The position numbers and the translations under genes were made by a program. The notes under the pieces are model-generated. The model did not search any database, was not told where the DNA came from, and saw only the letters and a program-made list of their open reading frames with translations. Source: Oscillibacter sp. (GTDB taxonomy: Bacteria > Bacillota > Clostridia > Oscillospirales > Oscillospiraceae). From it: 64,000 nt of DNA. The stretch is taken from the NCBI GenBank assembly GCA_017526785.1, contig JAFXQV010000027.1, positions 62,001 through 126,000 of the forward strand. Direction: 5' to 3'. Numbering within the stretch: the stretch's first letter is position 1; each line of letters opens with the position of its first letter. This document shows, in pieces, positions 9,721-18,478 of this stretch.

Positions 9721-9749
9721 GGGCGCGGGGTGTGACACGCTCCGCGCCC
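9721..9749 (+). other. GC-rich hairpin after ppdK
   Basis: GGGCGCGG (9721-9728) pairs with CCGCGCCC (9742-9749), with an inner GTGT-G-ACAC stem. No T-tract follows, so it may stabilise the transcript end or act as a weak terminator; I do not call it a standard intrinsic terminator. Confidence 0.5.
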
Positions 9750-9839
9750 CACCACATGGAAAGCCGCGCAGGCTGGCGGTGTTCTGTAGGAAGGAACGGG
9801 CGGGCGGAACCATGCGGCGCGAAATCCGCAGGAGAAAAA

Positions 9840-9926
9840 ATGAAGGAACATCCATTTTCCAAGGCGGAGTACGTTTCGCCCGATGGGCGGCGGCGGGAGT
9901 GCCGCCGTCCGAAAACAAGGAGGTAG
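9840..9926 (+). CDS. Possible 28-aa leader peptide upstream of the LRR gene
   Basis: A short frame beginning MKEHPFSKAEYV has GGAG 5 nt upstream and ends at a TAG that overlaps the AAGGAGGT ribosome binding site of the next gene, so the two could be translationally coupled. The 3' half is very basic and contains a GGCGGC/GCCGCC hairpin (about 9891-9908). There is no recognisable family and short frames arise by chance; coding status is uncertain. Confidence 0.2.
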   Translation: MKEHPFSKAEYVSPDGRRRECRRPKTRR

Positions 9927-9932
9927 ATACCC

Positions 9933-12395
9933 GTGAAAAAGAAACTGTTTGCCCTGTCGCTCGCGCTGGCGATTTTGATGGGGCTGCTGCCCTTTCCGGC
10001 GGGAGCCGTGACGGTCATCACAAGCGGCGAGTGCGGCAAAAACGGAAACGATGTTGTTTGGACGCTGGACACCGACGGCCTGCTGACGATTAGCGGCATG
10101 GGAGAAATGAACGACTACGCCAGTATAAGCGCCGTGCCGTGGTATTCCTATCGGACGCAGGTCAAATCCGTGTCCATTGAGGGATACGTCTCGACAATCG
10201 GCCAGAACGCGTTTAGAAACTGCACAAAGCTGGAATCCGTGACACTGGACTCCCAAGACCTGACATCCATTGGAGAAACGGCGTTTTATAACTGTAGCGC
10301 CCTGAAGGAGATACTTCTTCCGTCGGGTCTCGAGACCATTGGGTATGACGCGTTCAGCTTCTGCCAGATTGAGACAATTACCCTTCCGGCCAGTGTCGAG
10401 AGTATCAACGAAAGAGCGTTCTACCGCTGTTCCAAGCTAAAGGAAATTCAGGTAGAGGCGGGCAACGTCAAATACTCCGCCGTCGACGGGGTTTTGTTCG
10501 AGTTCGATAGTGTGGAGCCGTCCGCGTCCGGCGATGCCAAGCCCGATAAGATTACCTGCTATCCGGCGGCGAAGCTGGTCACGGAAACGGGATATACGAT
10601 TCCGGACGGTATCCAAACCATTGGCAGTTATGCCTTTGTCTACGCCGTCAAGCTGGCAACGGTCAGGGTACCCAGCGGGGTCAAGACCATTGCCCCGTAT
10701 GCGTTCGCCTATAGCGGTGTGAAAGATATTTACCTGCCGTCCAGTCTGACATCCATCGAAGAGCGCGCTTTCTTCCAGTGCAACAACCTGAGTACGTCAG
10801 GCGAGAATAACGTCATTGAAAAAACGGGAACCGTCCACTTTAACGGCAACCCGCGGCAGTGGAATGCCCTATCTTTGGCAATCCGTCCCGACAACCAATG
10901 GCTGACCAACGCCAACATTGAGTTGAGCGATAACACACAGGAAAAAATCATCGCCTCGGGGGAATGCGGGGAGCGTGGCAGTAACGCCATATGGTCCCTC
11001 AACGACAAAGGCGCGTTTGTCGTCAGCGGCGAGGGAGCCATGATGAATTACAGAAGCGAGACGGACATGCCGTGGGTCAGTTACCGGAACCCCGACGCAA
11101 GCGCGGAATCGGGCGAAGAGGCGAAAGCGGAGGACTTGCGCGACCAAATTAAGACCGTGACCATTGAGGGAGACCTTATCGAAGACGGCGTCCTTATCAG
11201 AACTGGTATCACCAACGTCGGGGACTACGCCTTTCATAGCTGTAAGAATCTCACAACGGTGACAATCCCCTCGACCGTGAAAACGATTGGGGAATACGCG
11301 TTTTCGGGCTGCGCCAAGCTGGCGGAAATCAATCTGCCGCTCTCGGACGAGCAGACGGACGCCAGTCCGCTGGAATCCATCGGTGGCTATGCCTTTAACG
11401 CCTGTTCCTCTCTGACAGGTATCACGTTGCCCAAAACGCTTCTGACTATCGGGGAGCGCGCCTTTCTTGATTGCGGCCTGAAAGAAGTCACAATTCCGGC
11501 CTCCGTAACCGAAATCGGGGACTGGGCGTTTCGGAGATGTAAGGAATTGACCACGTTCACAATGGCTTCGCCGGAGGAAGACGAAGACAACGCCCATATG
11601 TCCCTCGGCAACTATGCCCTCGCCGACTGCGAGAAGCTGGTGACTTTGGAGTTTACGGAAAACCTGGCGACACTCGGGGATTTTGCCCTGTCAAAATGCG
11701 CGACACTGTACGATGTCGCTTTACCGTCCAGCGTGACGGGGATTGGCAATTATGTGTTCCTGTCCAGTCCCACTGTGGGGAAAATCACCGTGGACAGCGC
11801 GAATCAGGCGTACTGTATCATGAACGATATGCTCATGAACAAGGACCAGACCTATCTCATCTACTGCCCGCAGAAAGACACTTCCGAAATCCCCGACACC
11901 GTGACCAGTATCGCCCCCGGCGCGTTCGAGGACGCAAGCTCGTTGAAGCAAGTAATTTATGACGGCTACTGGGAACAATGGCTGGAGGTTGAAATCGGGG
12001 AAAACAACAAGTACCTGAACAATCTGGTGAAGGAAGCAGACAAGGAAAACCCGAGCAATACGGAGAAACCCTTTTATTGTCTGAAGGCCGCCGCCCCGGA
12101 GAGTGAGCAGACCCAAATCAAAGAAGATTACGCTGTGGAGCAGACAAGATTCACGGCAACTGTTCACTGTGGAGAAGAATACGTGGTGGCACTTTGCGCC
12201 ATATACGATAACGAGGGGCGGTTCCTGTCCGCGAAAACGGAGGAAATGACGGCGCTTGGTCAAGATTACCCGCTGTCTTTCACGCTTGACGACGGAGCCG
12301 CGAAGGTGCGTCTGTTCATCATGGATGGCAACAACCTTCCGCTGTGTCCGCGCGGTGAGTGGGACGTTCCGCAACCCGCCGCCCCGGCAGGCTGA
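9933..12395 (+). CDS. Secreted BspA-like leucine-rich-repeat protein
   Basis: An 820-aa exported protein. A signal peptide covers about residues 1-24 (basic MKKK, hydrophobic core, PAGAVT). The mature part carries two copies of a small entry module (SGECGKNGNDVVWTL near residue 29 and SGECGERGSNAIWSL near 343), each containing a SGxGxM turn and a PW-SYR element, followed by runs of LRR_5 (BspA/TpLRR) repeats of the form SIGxxAFxxCxxLxxVTLP. A C-terminal beta-rich tail has no LPXTG, SLH or transmembrane anchor. BspA-type proteins bind host or polymer ligands on surfaces; the ligand cannot be told from sequence. GTG 9933 follows AAGGAGGT by 8 nt. A related protein lies at 23193-24770. Confidence 0.88.
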   Translation: MKKKLFALSLALAILMGLLPFPAGAVTVITSGECGKNGNDVVWTLDTDGLLTISGMGEMNDYASISAVPWYSYRTQVKSVSIEGYVSTIGQNAFRNCTKLESVTLDSQDLTSIGETAFYNCSALKEILLPSGLETIGYDAFSFCQIETITLPASVESINERAFYRCSKLKEIQVEAGNVKYSAVDGVLFEFDSVEPSASGDAKPDKITCYPAAKLVTETGYTIPDGIQTIGSYAFVYAVKLATVRVPSGVKTIAPYAFAYSGVKDIYLPSSLTSIEERAFFQCNNLSTSGENNVIEKTGTVHFNGNPRQWNALSLAIRPDNQWLTNANIELSDNTQEKIIASGECGERGSNAIWSLNDKGAFVVSGEGAMMNYRSETDMPWVSYRNPDASAESGEEAKAEDLRDQIKTVTIEGDLIEDGVLIRTGITNVGDYAFHSCKNLTTVTIPSTVKTIGEYAFSGCAKLAEINLPLSDEQTDASPLESIGGYAFNACSSLTGITLPKTLLTIGERAFLDCGLKEVTIPASVTEIGDWAFRRCKELTTFTMASPEEDEDNAHMSLGNYALADCEKLVTLEFTENLATLGDFALSKCATLYDVALPSSVTGIGNYVFLSSPTVGKITVDSANQAYCIMNDMLMNKDQTYLIYCPQKDTSEIPDTVTSIAPGAFEDASSLKQVIYDGYWEQWLEVEIGENNKYLNNLVKEADKENPSNTEKPFYCLKAAAPESEQTQIKEDYAVEQTRFTATVHCGEEYVVALCAIYDNEGRFLSAKTEEMTALGQDYPLSFTLDDGAAKVRLFIMDGNNLPLCPRGEWDVPQPAAPAG

Positions 12396-12404
12396 CAGAA
12401 CGTA

Positions 12405-12430
12405 AAAACCGGCCGAAAGGCCGGTTTTCT
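12405..12430 (+). terminator. Rho-independent terminator of the LRR gene
   Basis: AAAACCGGCC (12405-12414), GAAA tetraloop, GGCCGGTTTT (12419-12428): a perfect 10-bp stem flanked by A and T runs, able to work in both directions between convergent genes. Confidence 0.92.
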
Positions 12431-12625
12431 CATGCAGTACAAGCTCCATAGGCGCAAAAGTTCCCCGTCGCTGTGTGTGGGGGGCGGAAAGCCCGATATT
12501 TCCAGTAAAATTGTCGCGTTGACGGGAAACCGGGTTTTCCAGACAAACCATCTTTTCATTTTATCCAAGTCCGCCTGATTGTCGCCCAGCATTGCAATGT
12601 TCCGGCTTCGTGGGCATACGGACGC

Positions 12626-15600
12626 TTAAAGCGCGTCCAGCAGGGCGCGGAGCGTTTCCGCCGCGCTGTCCGTCTCGAACTCCTCCAGCGCGGCGACGGC
12701 CTCCGACAGCGGGGCGCGGAGCGGCTGTCCACGAAAGAAACTGTCCCGGCACTCTTTCAGAAGCTGTCCGGTGCGTTCGACCTCGAAACTCTCCAGACAG
12801 GACAGCGCCTCCTCCAACATAGCGCGCAATTCTTCCGGCGTGATTTCCTCCCCGGACGCTTCCGCCTCCCCGGACGCGCCGCCGAGCGCGTGCCGGACGG
12901 CCTCCGCCGCCTCCCGGTAACGTTCCAGCAGAGGCGCGCAACCCGATTCGACGGCGCGGATGTCGCCGTTTTTCGCGGCCTCCTCTTGCGCCAAAGCCAT
13001 GCCGGACAGCGTGTCCGCGCCTATCGTCCGCGCCCCGCTTTTCAGCGCGTGGACAAGAATTTCATAATTGCCAAAATCGCGCCGCTCAAAGCTGTCCCGG
13101 ATTGCGCCCGCCTTGGCTTCCTGTTCTGCGGCGAAACCGTTCAACAGTTCGAGATAGAAATCCCTGTCCCCGGCGGCGTAGCGCAAGCCCGCTTCTGTCC
13201 GGAATCCGGCGGCGGACAACGTTTCCAAAGCGTCGCCCGTCTCCGTCACGCTGTCCGGTCGCGCCGCGTCCAGCCAGCGGAATTTGTCCTCCGGCAGATA
13301 CCGCGCCAATATCTGTTCCAGTTCGTCCACCTCAATCGGCTTGGACAGGTAATCCCGGAACCCCGCCCGAAGATACTCCTCCCGCGCCCCTGCCACGGCG
13401 TTGGCCGTCAAGGCGACAATCGCCGTGGATTCCGGCAAATCCTCCCGCTCGCGCAAGGCGCGGAGCGTTTCGAGGCCGTCCATGCCCGGCATCATGTGGT
13501 CAAGGAAAATTAAATCGTAACGCTTCCGCGCCGTCATTTCAAGGCACTTTTCGCCGCTGTCCGCCATGTCCGGCACAATCCCGGAACGCTTCAAAAGGCC
13601 TTTGGCAACTTTCAGATTCATTCCGTTGTCGTCCACTACCAAAACGTTCGCGTCCGGGGCGTAGACAACGCGGCGTTGTTCTTCCGGACGCGCCGCCTTG
13701 GGGCGGTTCTCGTAAATCCCTATGGGTTCCCGTTCGACAATCCGCTGTGTCAGCCGGAATGAAAACGTGGAACCGTGCCCGTAAACGCTCCGCACTTCCA
13801 ATTTGCTGTCCATCATCGCCAGCAGGCGCTGTACGATAGCGAGGCCGAGACCCGTTCCCTCAATACTCCGGTTTCGCTCTTGGTCAAGCCGCTGGAAAGA
13901 TTCAAAGAGTTTGTCAATGTCCCCCTCCCGAATGCCGATTCCGGTATCCGCCACGCCAATTTCCAGTTCGCAGGTCTCCTCCCCGACCCGAAGCGGTTTC
14001 ATCCGCAACGTAATGGAGCCGGACGGGGTATATTTGACGGCGTTGGTTAAAAGGTTCGTGACAATCTGCCGTAAGCGCATATCGTCGCCGTAGAGGGCGC
14101 GGGGAATGTCCGGGGAAATGTCCAGCGACAGTTCCAGCCCCTTTTTCGCCGCCCGTTCGGAAATCATGTTGGCCAAATCATCAATCAGGCCCAGCGTATC
14201 GTAACGGGTCTGCACGAGTTCCATTTTCCCGTCCTCAATCTTGGAGAAATCAAGGATACTGTTAATGAGAGAAAGCAACGTCCGCCCCGCGCTCTGGATG
14301 TTCGCGGCGTATTCCAGAATATCCGGGGCGGCGCTCTCGTTGAGAATCATTTCGTTCATGCCGAGTACGGCGTTAATGGGCGTCCTGATTTCATGGCTCA
14401 TCTGCGCGAGAAACATGGATTTCGCTTTCCCGGCGCTGACCGCCGTCTCCGCCGCCTCCACCAGTTGCCGGTTCACGTCCTCCTGCCAGCGAATCAGGCG
14501 GTTGATTAACGTCACGATAATCACGATACAGAATCCGAACAGCGCGAGGAAGGCCAGCGCGAGCAGAAGCGCGCCGCCGTAGATAATCCCCCAGCGGTTC
14601 GCCACCATGACGGTAAAGCCGGAGGACGTTTTCCGGCTCAAACAGGCCATCAGCCGCCCGGAGTAGTCCCGCAGGAACGTGACGCCCTCCCGGTTGTACG
14701 CCTCCGCGTACTCCGTATCCTCCACGCTGACCGCCACGTTTTGGCTCATCTGATAGCGTTCGTTGGGGTGGTTGATAATAATCCGGTCGGAGTCGGCGAG
14801 GAAGGCGTAGCCCGCGCTGGAATAGCTTTCGCCGAGGACGTGAATCAGCTTATCGAGAAAGAAGTCAATGCCGAAAATGCCCAGAAACTCGTTTCTGTCC
14901 CCGTAGACCACGCGGGAGAACGTGACGCAGTAATAACCCGTCTGGGCGTCCATGTAGGGGACGGAGATATTAAAGCCCGTGACGGAACGCTCGGTATCGC
15001 GGTACCACGGACGGGCTTCCAGTTGGAAACTCTCATCGGGAACCCAGCCGCTGTTCATAATCAGGGGGTGTTCGGCGTAGGGATTGCCGATATAACAGGC
15101 GGAGATTTCCGGGTAATTCTCCGCTATGTCGTCCAGCCAGCACACGGTTCCCTCATAATCTTGCAACATGTCGGGCTGCGCCGAAATCACGTCCGTGAAC
15201 ATGTACAGAATGCTTTGCTGGCGGATAATCCACTCGTTCAACTGGTTTTCAAACTCGTCCGTCTCCCGGCTCATGCGCGCGTCCCCCAGATTGACGGCGC
15301 TTCGGACGCAGAGCGCCAGAATCAGCGCAAGGGAAACCAGCAGGGTGACAATAATCCCGTTCCGCACTTTCCGGCTTGGCGCGCCGATAGCGCCGCCGTC
15401 GTTCCCCGCTTTTTCCCGCTCCTGTTCGGGCGGCTTGCGGAGGAGGTCGGAACAGGAGCGGAGATTTTCCATGGCCTCTATCAGTTGCAGACCCGATTCT
15501 TTGATTTGCAGGACGGTTTCCGGGGGCGATTCGGTTTCCTCAATCAGGTTCCAGTCGCTCAGGCGCACAATTTTTGCCGCCGCTTTTTTCAGGCGGTCTG

Positions 15601-17248
15601 ACAGGGCGTCAATAAGGTGCCGTTCCTCCTCCATCGCGTCCGCCGTCCGCTGACGGTCACGAATCCCGGTCACGTAGAACACCAGAACCGCCGCCAACAT
15701 CAGCAGATTGACCGCCGCCATCATAATCATCTGACGGTAGCTGTCGGCGTAAAGGGCGGCGGTGTCGGCGCTGAGAATCAGAAACCAGCCGTTGCTCGTC
15801 TCGGAGGAGAACACGACGCGGGACTGTCCCCCGACGCGTACCCGGAAACTGTCATGCTCATGGGAGGAGGCGACGCGGCGGATAACGTCCGTGTAATCGG
15901 GAAGCCTGTCCTCCGCCCGTTCGCCTACCAAAGACATATCCGTGTAGCCGGCAATCAAGCCGCCGGACGTGATAATCATGGCGGTCTGGTCGCTCCCGTT
16001 CGTCATGCGCTGAATGCTTTCCTGTGCCTTGGAGAAGTTCAAGTCCATGGCCACCACGGTTTCCCCGTCGGAAAGCATCGTGGAGACCGTGAAGCACATG
16101 GTTCCGGTTCGGGCGTCTTTATAGGGTTCCGTAATATAGACCTCGCCGGGGTTTTCCTTCGCGCCCAGATACCAGAGCCTTTCGGCGGCGTGGTAGTCGG
16201 GCGGGGCGTCAAACGTGGGGATAACGTGCCAGTCTCCGCCCGCTATGTAAACGTTCATAAAGCTGTCGTTAGAGAGGAGACTGTCGCGGCGGGTCTCAAA
16301 AAAGCGTGAAATCTCGTCCATGCTTGGGCGGGAGTCCATAAACTGTTCGGCGGCGATAGCCACGCGCAAAACGTCCGTTTCGGCGGCGGTGATGGTCTCC
16401 TGAAGGTCGCCGCGAATCACGTCAAGCTGAATGTTGCCGATTTTGTCCGACTGCGCGGCGGTCTGGTTAAGAATCAGGGTAACGTTCATAAAAATGACCG
16501 CGAGGAACGTAAGAACAATCGCTATCGTGACGCTGACGCGGAAGTGTCCGTTTATGCCGTCCGCCGAGCCGGGGTCACGTTCCAGCAGAGCCATAAAGCC
16601 CAGAAAGGCGATAGCATCGAAAAACAGTTCCACCGGAACCGCCCAGACCGCCTGAATCGTCACGCCCGCCGCCGCGACGGTTATCAGAATCAGCGTGGCC
16701 ATACGGTTTGCCTGCGGAACCGCGCCCCGAAAGCGGATAAAATACAGGAATCCGGCGAGGGTATACGCCGCGCCGACGGCGTACAAAACCCAGACCGCCG
16801 CGCCCCTGTGGTAAATAAGATTTTCGTCAATGTAGAAGCATAAGCGGGTGATGGGGTTTGTCAAAATCAGGAGTTCGCCCAACAACAGCGGGAGGAAGAA
16901 GAACACGAAGAAGACGCCGCCCTGACGTTTCGCGGAGCCGGATATATTCAAGATGTAGAGCGCGAAGAAAAAGGAAAGCGCGTTGTGCGTGACATAGTAG
17001 GCCATATGCAGAAAGTTGAGCGCCGCCGCGCCCGCGCCGCCGTTCGCGCCCAGCGTCCCCGCCACGGACGCCGCCGCAGAGACCATCACCGAACACAGAA
17101 TCAGCAGGTAGGCGAAATGCTGGCTTTTCAGCGCGGCCAGACACCCTTTCGGCAAAGGAAAATATAGTTTCTTGCGCGCCGTGACGCTGTAAATCAGGCA
17201 AAACAAACTCAGCAGAAGCGCGGAACCTTCTAAAATAACCCCGTCCAC
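12626..17248 (-). CDS. Giant hybrid sensor histidine kinase (membrane, two Cache domains, HK, REC, Hpt)
   Basis: A 1540-aa membrane phosphorelay protein. Visible order: about seven N-terminal transmembrane helices (residues 1-235), another near 243-262, a first extracytoplasmic Cache-like sensor (about 270-500), TM near 508-528, a cytoplasmic coiled segment, TM near 633-655, a second Cache-like sensor (about 660-880), TM near 886-915, HisKA with SHEIRTPINAVLGMNEMI (phospho-acceptor His near 951), HATPase with N box and GTGLGLAIVQRLL, receiver domain with FLDHMMPGMDG (Asp near 1249), and a C-terminal Hpt with VHALKSGART (His near 1399). All phosphotransfer residues are intact, so a His-Asp-His relay is possible. 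It starts 13 bp after the REC/HD-GYP gene, its likely partner. The ligand is unknown. Confidence 0.92.
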   Translation of the reverse strand: MDGVILEGSALLLSLFCLIYSVTARKKLYFPLPKGCLAALKSQHFAYLLILCSVMVSAAASVAGTLGANGGAGAAALNFLHMAYYVTHNALSFFFALYILNISGSAKRQGGVFFVFFFLPLLLGELLILTNPITRLCFYIDENLIYHRGAAVWVLYAVGAAYTLAGFLYFIRFRGAVPQANRMATLILITVAAAGVTIQAVWAVPVELFFDAIAFLGFMALLERDPGSADGINGHFRVSVTIAIVLTFLAVIFMNVTLILNQTAAQSDKIGNIQLDVIRGDLQETITAAETDVLRVAIAAEQFMDSRPSMDEISRFFETRRDSLLSNDSFMNVYIAGGDWHVIPTFDAPPDYHAAERLWYLGAKENPGEVYITEPYKDARTGTMCFTVSTMLSDGETVVAMDLNFSKAQESIQRMTNGSDQTAMIITSGGLIAGYTDMSLVGERAEDRLPDYTDVIRRVASSHEHDSFRVRVGGQSRVVFSSETSNGWFLILSADTAALYADSYRQMIMMAAVNLLMLAAVLVFYVTGIRDRQRTADAMEEERHLIDALSDRLKKAAAKIVRLSDWNLIEETESPPETVLQIKESGLQLIEAMENLRSCSDLLRKPPEQEREKAGNDGGAIGAPSRKVRNGIIVTLLVSLALILALCVRSAVNLGDARMSRETDEFENQLNEWIIRQQSILYMFTDVISAQPDMLQDYEGTVCWLDDIAENYPEISACYIGNPYAEHPLIMNSGWVPDESFQLEARPWYRDTERSVTGFNISVPYMDAQTGYYCVTFSRVVYGDRNEFLGIFGIDFFLDKLIHVLGESYSSAGYAFLADSDRIIINHPNERYQMSQNVAVSVEDTEYAEAYNREGVTFLRDYSGRLMACLSRKTSSGFTVMVANRWGIIYGGALLLALAFLALFGFCIVIIVTLINRLIRWQEDVNRQLVEAAETAVSAGKAKSMFLAQMSHEIRTPINAVLGMNEMILNESAAPDILEYAANIQSAGRTLLSLINSILDFSKIEDGKMELVQTRYDTLGLIDDLANMISERAAKKGLELSLDISPDIPRALYGDDMRLRQIVTNLLTNAVKYTPSGSITLRMKPLRVGEETCELEIGVADTGIGIREGDIDKLFESFQRLDQERNRSIEGTGLGLAIVQRLLAMMDSKLEVRSVYGHGSTFSFRLTQRIVEREPIGIYENRPKAARPEEQRRVVYAPDANVLVVDDNGMNLKVAKGLLKRSGIVPDMADSGEKCLEMTARKRYDLIFLDHMMPGMDGLETLRALREREDLPESTAIVALTANAVAGAREEYLRAGFRDYLSKPIEVDELEQILARYLPEDKFRWLDAARPDSVTETGDALETLSAAGFRTEAGLRYAAGDRDFYLELLNGFAAEQEAKAGAIRDSFERRDFGNYEILVHALKSGARTIGADTLSGMALAQEEAAKNGDIRAVESGCAPLLERYREAAEAVRHALGGASGEAEASGEEITPEELRAMLEEALSCLESFEVERTGQLLKECRDSFFRGQPLRAPLSEAVAALEEFETDSAAETLRALLDAL

Positions 17249-17261
17249 AGCGGATTCCCCC

Positions 17262-18275
17262 TTATCGACTTTCCCTTTCTTTCATTTGATAATCCGCGTC
17301 CTCGTCCATCATGGCAAGCAGGATGTCGGCGAAAACGGGGTCAAACTGCGTCCCTTTGCCGTTGGCTATCTCGTCCCGGACGACGCTTTGGGGCAGTACG
17401 TCGCGGTAACTGCGGCGGCTGGTCATGGCGTCGTAGGAATCCGCCACGGCGATAATGCGCGCCTCCTCCGGAATCTCCGTGCCTTGCAGGCCGTCGGGAT
17501 AACCGCCGCCGCCGTATTTCTCATGGTGCCACCGCGCCCCGATAGAGAGATTGGGCATTTCCCGAATGCGTTCCAGAATCCGCGCCCCTAAAACCGGGTG
17601 GCGCTCAATCATTTGGCGTTCCTCCGGCGTCAGCGGCTCCGGCTTGCTGATGACCGAATCCGGGACGCCGATTTTCCCCACGTCGTGGAGCAGTCCAATC
17701 ATGTAGATTTCGCGCTGTCGTTCCGGCGGATAGCCGTACCGCCGCGCAATCTCCCGCGCATACGACGCCACGCGCCCGGAATGGCCTTTCGTGTAGGCGT
17801 CCTTGGCGTCAATGGCCTCCGCGAGCGTCTGCACCACATGGAGAGAAAGCCGTTCGTTTTCACGGGTTTTCCGTTCGACCTCGGCTTCCAGATTCCGTTG
17901 CAGGCGCACAAGCTGAATCGTGTGCCGGACGCGGAGCGCGAGAACCCCCGGCGCGAACGGCTTTTTAATGAAATCCATCGCGCCCAATTGCAGGCCGAAC
18001 TCCTCCGCTTCCTGACTTTCGTCCGCCGTCAAGAAAATGACGGGGATTTCCTCGCCGGGAAGCGTCCGCTCCTTCATGGCTTGGAACGTCTCAAACCCGC
18101 TCAGGCCGGGCATTTTCACGTCCAGCAGGATTAAATCGGGGCGGTTCGCCTTGAGAAAGTCCAGCAGAGCCGCGCCGGATTTCAACGCCGACACCCGCAT
18201 TTGACGCTGATTGAGGATGTGTCCCGCCGCTTTCAGGCTCATCACATCGTCGTCAGCGATTGCAACCCAGTCCAT
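17262..18275 (-). CDS. Response regulator with HD-GYP c-di-GMP phosphodiesterase output
   Basis: A 337-aa RpfG-type protein. The N-terminal receiver (about 1-120) has ADDD, phospho-acceptor Asp in LILLDVKMPG, and the conserved FIKKPF lysine. After a helical linker, the HD-GYP domain (about 145-330) keeps HSGRVASYA, LLHDVGKIGVP, the HHEKYGGGGYPDGL signature and AVADSYDAMTS, so metal and substrate residues are complete and it should hydrolyse cyclic di-GMP. It is transcribed with the hybrid kinase 13 bp downstream, whose Hpt domain could phosphorylate it. Start ATG 18275 lies behind AGGTGTTGCT with GGAGG 8-9 nt upstream. The window also carries a diguanylate cyclase at 29611-31143, giving both arms of c-di-GMP turnover. 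Confidence 0.93.
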   Translation of the reverse strand: MDWVAIADDDVMSLKAAGHILNQRQMRVSALKSGAALLDFLKANRPDLILLDVKMPGLSGFETFQAMKERTLPGEEIPVIFLTADESQEAEEFGLQLGAMDFIKKPFAPGVLALRVRHTIQLVRLQRNLEAEVERKTRENERLSLHVVQTLAEAIDAKDAYTKGHSGRVASYAREIARRYGYPPERQREIYMIGLLHDVGKIGVPDSVISKPEPLTPEERQMIERHPVLGARILERIREMPNLSIGARWHHEKYGGGGYPDGLQGTEIPEEARIIAVADSYDAMTSRRSYRDVLPQSVVRDEIANGKGTQFDPVFADILLAMMDEDADYQMKERESR

Positions 18276-18322
18276 AGCAACACCTCCGCGACGCCCACGG
18301 GGTCGCCTCCTTAGAATTAGCC

Positions 18323-18392
18323 ATTATCATCATATCATAAAACCAGCGACAATAAAAGCGCCATTCGTCCCAGTTTTGACACTATTCGTCCC
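18323..18392 (-). promoter_or_regulatory. Promoter and direct-repeat activator sites for the HD-GYP/kinase operon
   Basis: On the minus strand TTGTCG (18347-18352) and GATAAT (18323-18328) are 18 bp apart. Directly upstream of the -35 lie two identical GGGACGAAT boxes (18363-18371 and 18384-18392), 21 bp or two helical turns apart, as expected of a dimeric activator. The weaker -35 fits activated transcription. The binding protein is unknown. Confidence 0.5.
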
Positions 18393-18478
18393 GCATAGAT
18401 TGGCAAAATGTGGGAAACAGGTGGTAAAATTGCCATAAAGGAGGGGGTTTACCATAAAAAGTGACATATTTTGGAATC

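Noticed and set aside
9721..9749. Standard intrinsic terminator after ppdK
   Set aside because: Strong stem but no T-tract; listed only as a hairpin.
8205..10256. Long minus-strand open frame of 683 aa opposite ppdK
   Set aside because: Shadow frame caused by GC-rich third positions; low complexity, no domains, and ppdK on the other strand is certain.
12397..12592. Minus-strand frame starting MLGDNQADLDKMKRW between the LRR and kinase genes
   Set aside because: No ribosome binding site, runs through the LRR terminator and into antisense of the LRR gene.
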